In this document: piece after piece, positions 6,489 through 8,466 of the stretch
Layout: each line of letters starts with the position of its first letter
Numbering within the stretch: position 1 is the first letter of the stretch
Translations under genes and position numbers: made by a program
The notes under the pieces: model-generated
Database searches by the model: none
What the model was told of the DNA's origin: nothing
What the model saw: the letters and a program-made list of their open reading frames with translations, nothing else
NCBI RefSeq assembly: GCF_031393925.1
Contig: NZ_JANMWL010000186.1
Coordinates: 1 to 8,466, forward strand
DNA from: Methylibium sp031393925
GTDB taxonomy: Bacteria; Pseudomonadota; Gammaproteobacteria; Burkholderiales; Burkholderiaceae_C
Length of the DNA stretch: 8,466 nt
Direction: 5' to 3'

Positions 6489-8171
6489 ATGAGTCGTTTG
6501 AACTTTGCGTCCGTCAAGTCATGTGGGTCGGTCATCGTCGCCTTGACGTGTGGAGTGATGGCTGCGGCGTGGCCGGCGCATGCGGGCGCCGCTGACAACA
6601 ACCCGGGCGACTGGAACCAATACCACGGCGACTACCGCGGCTGGCGCTTCAGCCCGCTCGACCAGGTCAACGTCGGCAACGTCAAGAAGCTCAAGGTGGC
6701 CTGGATCCACCAGCCGGGCGACATCACCCAGGGCATGCAGTCCACGCCGCTGGCCATCGACGGCGTCATCTACTACATCGGGCCGAACCTGCGCGTCTTC
6801 GCGGTCGACGGCGCCACCGGCAAGGAGCTGTGGCGCCACATCATCGAGCTCGACGCGGTGGCGGGCAAGTCGATCTTCAGCGGCTACAGCCGCGGCGTCT
6901 CGGTCGGCCACGGCAAGGTCTACGTCGGCACCACCGACGGCCGTGTGGTCGCGCTCGACCAGAAGACCGGCAAGCTGCTGTGGGCCACCCAGCTCACCGA
7001 CCCGGCCAAGTGCCACGGCTGCAACTTCACCTCGCCGCCCACGCTCGCGGGCGAGGTCGTGGTGCTCGGCCCGACCGGCGGCGACATCGCGCAGAGCGGC
7101 AAGATCTACGCCGTGAACGCGCTCACCGGCGAGAAGCTTTGGCAGTTCGAGACCATCCGCAACGACCCGGCCAGCTGGCCCGGCGAGAGCGGCAAGACCG
7201 GCGGCGGCGGCGCGTGGATGGCCGGCCAGTACGACCCCAAGCAAGACCTGTTCTTCATCGGCACCTCCAACGCGGCGCCCGACTTCGATGGCTCCAAGCG
7301 CAAGGGCGACAACCTCTACACCGCCACCACCCTGGCCATCGAGCCCAAGACCGGCAAGCTGCGCTGGCACCACCAGGAGATTCCGCACGACGTCTGGGAC
7401 TACGACTCGGCCTATGAATTCCTGCTGATCGACAAGGGCGGCAAGCAGATGATGATCCACCTCAACAAGGGCGGCTTCGTCACCGTGATGGACAGCGCGA
7501 GCGGCAAGGTCGACAACGTTTGGCAGTTCTCCGAGAACGTGAATTGGGTCAAGAGCGTGAACCCGAAAACCGGTGCACTGGTCGGCCGCAACGAGCCCGA
7601 GATCGGCAAGAGCAAGGTGTTCTGCCCCAGCGCCTTGGGCGCGCGCAGCTGGAACCACGGCGCCTACAGCCCCAAGACCGGCCTGTGGTACAGCAACGCG
7701 CAAGAGTTCTGCAATCGCCTGACCGTCGCCGACGACCACGACCCCAGCAAGCTGGCGTTTTCGCAGCCCAACTTCGGCATTTCCGAGATCGCCTTCGAAG
7801 CGCCCCCGGGCGGCAAACCGTCGGCGCGGCTGCAGGCCGTCGACCCGTTCACCGGCAAGCGTGCGTGGACGGTCGACTACCCGTTGCCGGGCTTGGGCGG
7901 TGTGCTCGTGACGGCAGGCGACCTGGTCTTCAACGGCGATTCGCGCGGCCTGGTCCACGCCTACGAGGCCAAGAGCGGCCAGGAGCTGTGGAGCTTCAAC
8001 ACCGGCTCGGGCATCCGCGCCGGCATCATGAGCTACTCGGCCGGCGGCAAGCAGTACATCCTGGTGCCCAGCGGCATGGGCTCGCTGTTCCCCGGCTTCA
8101 TCGGCGGGCTCTACCCGGAGTTCAAGACGCTCAACGGCGGTGCCGCGGTGATGGCGTTCACGCTCGAATGA
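6489..8171 (+). CDS. Periplasmic PQQ-dependent alcohol dehydrogenase, lanthanide-type motif
   Basis: 560 residues of the methanol/ethanol quinoprotein dehydrogenase family, without a fused haem domain. A Sec signal peptide (R3, K10, hydrophobic 13-30) probably ends at AHA|GAAD (after residue 32). Propeller docking repeats of the type A-x-D-x-x-T-G-K-x-x-W occur around residues 105-115, 155-165, 208-218, 283-293, 450-460 and 491-501. By eye-alignment to methanol dehydrogenase, R135, W243, K327 and N389 match PQQ-contacting positions. N261 matches the metal-binding Asn and D304 the catalytic Asp. D306 (WDYD) is the +2 Asp typical of lanthanide enzymes, where calcium enzymes have Ala. Oddities: the metal-ligand Glu appears as D199 (TGGD); the vicinal Cys pair is replaced by I129-F130; there is an extra CHGC at 175-178. 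C379 and C408 match the second, conserved disulfide. Electrons probably go to the cytochrome c encoded next. Family certain; lanthanide use likely; substrate unknown, with a secondary alcohol suggested by context. Confidence 0.95.
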   Translation: MSRLNFASVKSCGSVIVALTCGVMAAAWPAHAGAADNNPGDWNQYHGDYRGWRFSPLDQVNVGNVKKLKVAWIHQPGDITQGMQSTPLAIDGVIYYIGPNLRVFAVDGATGKELWRHIIELDAVAGKSIFSGYSRGVSVGHGKVYVGTTDGRVVALDQKTGKLLWATQLTDPAKCHGCNFTSPPTLAGEVVVLGPTGGDIAQSGKIYAVNALTGEKLWQFETIRNDPASWPGESGKTGGGGAWMAGQYDPKQDLFFIGTSNAAPDFDGSKRKGDNLYTATTLAIEPKTGKLRWHHQEIPHDVWDYDSAYEFLLIDKGGKQMMIHLNKGGFVTVMDSASGKVDNVWQFSENVNWVKSVNPKTGALVGRNEPEIGKSKVFCPSALGARSWNHGAYSPKTGLWYSNAQEFCNRLTVADDHDPSKLAFSQPNFGISEIAFEAPPGGKPSARLQAVDPFTGKRAWTVDYPLPGLGGVLVTAGDLVFNGDSRGLVHAYEAKSGQELWSFNTGSGIRAGIMSYSAGGKQYILVPSGMGSLFPGFIGGLYPEFKTLNGGAAVMAFTLE

Positions 8172-8466
8172 TGAAGCACGACGCGCTTGAAGCGGCGTTC
8201 GCGGCGCGGCGGTGGCGTGCGCTGCCGCTCGCCGCAACGCTGATGCTCGGCGGGCTGCTGGGTGCGGGCGCGGCGGTCGCGGCCGACAGCCCGGCGGTGG
8301 CCGCCGACGCACCGGCTGCCGCCGACGTGGCGGCTGCCGTTCCTTCGGCCCAGCAGTTGGCCGATCCCGAGTGGGTGGCCCAGGGCCGCAAGCGCTTCAT
8401 CAGCGCCTGCGCCTATTGCCACGGACAGCAGGGCGAAGCCGGCAAGGGCAAGTCGTTCAAGGACCG
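8168..8466 (+). CDS. Exported c-type cytochrome, 3' partial
   Basis: 99 residues are visible before the window ends. Two adjacent in-frame ATG codons (8168 and 8171) overlap the dehydrogenase stop (ATGATGA), so translation is coupled; no separate ribosome binding site is seen. A Sec-type signal peptide has a basic stretch ARRWR (13-17), a hydrophobic core (18-37) and probable cleavage at AVA|AD after residue 38. An Ala/Pro-rich linker follows (about 39-60), then 'DPEWVAQGRKRFISACAYCHG', giving one haem c site CAYCH (81-85, bases 8408-8422). The distal Met ligand would lie beyond the window, so single-haem versus multi-haem cannot be told. As with the cytochromes paired with methanol dehydrogenases, it most likely takes electrons from the PQQ enzyme upstream. 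The haem motif and leader are clear; the partner is inferred from the overlap. Confidence 0.9.
   Translation, partial: MMKHDALEAAFAARRWRALPLAATLMLGGLLGAGAAVAADSPAVAADAPAAADVAAAVPSAQQLADPEWVAQGRKRFISACAYCHGQQGEAGKGKSFKD

Noticed and set aside
7011..7022. CHGC in the PQQ dehydrogenase as a haem c site
   Set aside because: Haem c attachment needs CxxCH; Asn follows the second Cys here.
6789..8000. Recurring ACCGGCAAG-type DNA repeats in the dehydrogenase gene
   Set aside because: They encode the TGK part of the propeller docking motif and reflect protein repeats with strong codon bias, not a DNA repeat element.
6519..8312. 597-codon open frame on the minus strand
   Set aside because: It is the complement of the PQQ dehydrogenase, whose motifs, signal peptide and overlapping cytochrome gene are all on the plus strand.

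Overview
The window comes from a GC-rich bacterial chromosome or large replicon, most likely a betaproteobacterium of the Burkholderiales type. This is an inference from the strong G/C bias at third codon positions and the mix of gene families; there is no rRNA or other phylogenetic marker. All six genes I can support lie on the plus strand and cover nearly the whole window. The first and the last run off the edges. I see no tRNA, rRNA, CRISPR array, insertion sequence, attachment site or origin, and the only gap longer than 30 bases is the one at 6435-6488.

Region 1 (1-6434) looks like one operon of four genes. A 5'-truncated hydantoinase A/acetone carboxylase beta-type subunit (1-1992) is followed by a hydantoinase B/acetone carboxylase alpha-type subunit (2021-4075), a 309-residue protein that looks like a divergent uroporphyrinogen decarboxylase (UROD)-fold protein (4086-5015), and a phenylacetate-CoA ligase-like AMP-forming ligase (5034-6434). 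Gaps are only 10 to 28 bases, and the second and third genes have good ribosome binding sites.

Region 2 (6435-6488) is a 54-base gap of about 46% GC between much richer coding sequence. It holds a weak hairpin plus a T-tract and probably separates two transcription units. Region 3 (6489-8466) encodes an exported PQQ-dependent alcohol dehydrogenase. Its stop codon overlaps the start of an exported c-type cytochrome cut by the window end.

Taken together the genes suggest a route from alcohol to CoA-thioester. A periplasmic quinoprotein would oxidise a (probably secondary) alcohol to a ketone and pass electrons to the cytochrome. A cytoplasmic ATP-dependent carboxylase of the acetone/acetophenone carboxylase class would carboxylate the ketone to a 3-oxoacid, and the ligase would activate this to its CoA ester for thiolysis. 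The families are read from the sequence; the pathway and its substrate are inference. The points most worth following are the UROD-like third gene as a possible carboxylase component, and the unusual active site of the PQQ enzyme: a lanthanide-type Asp pair, Glu-to-Asp at another metal ligand, no vicinal disulfide, and an extra CxxC.
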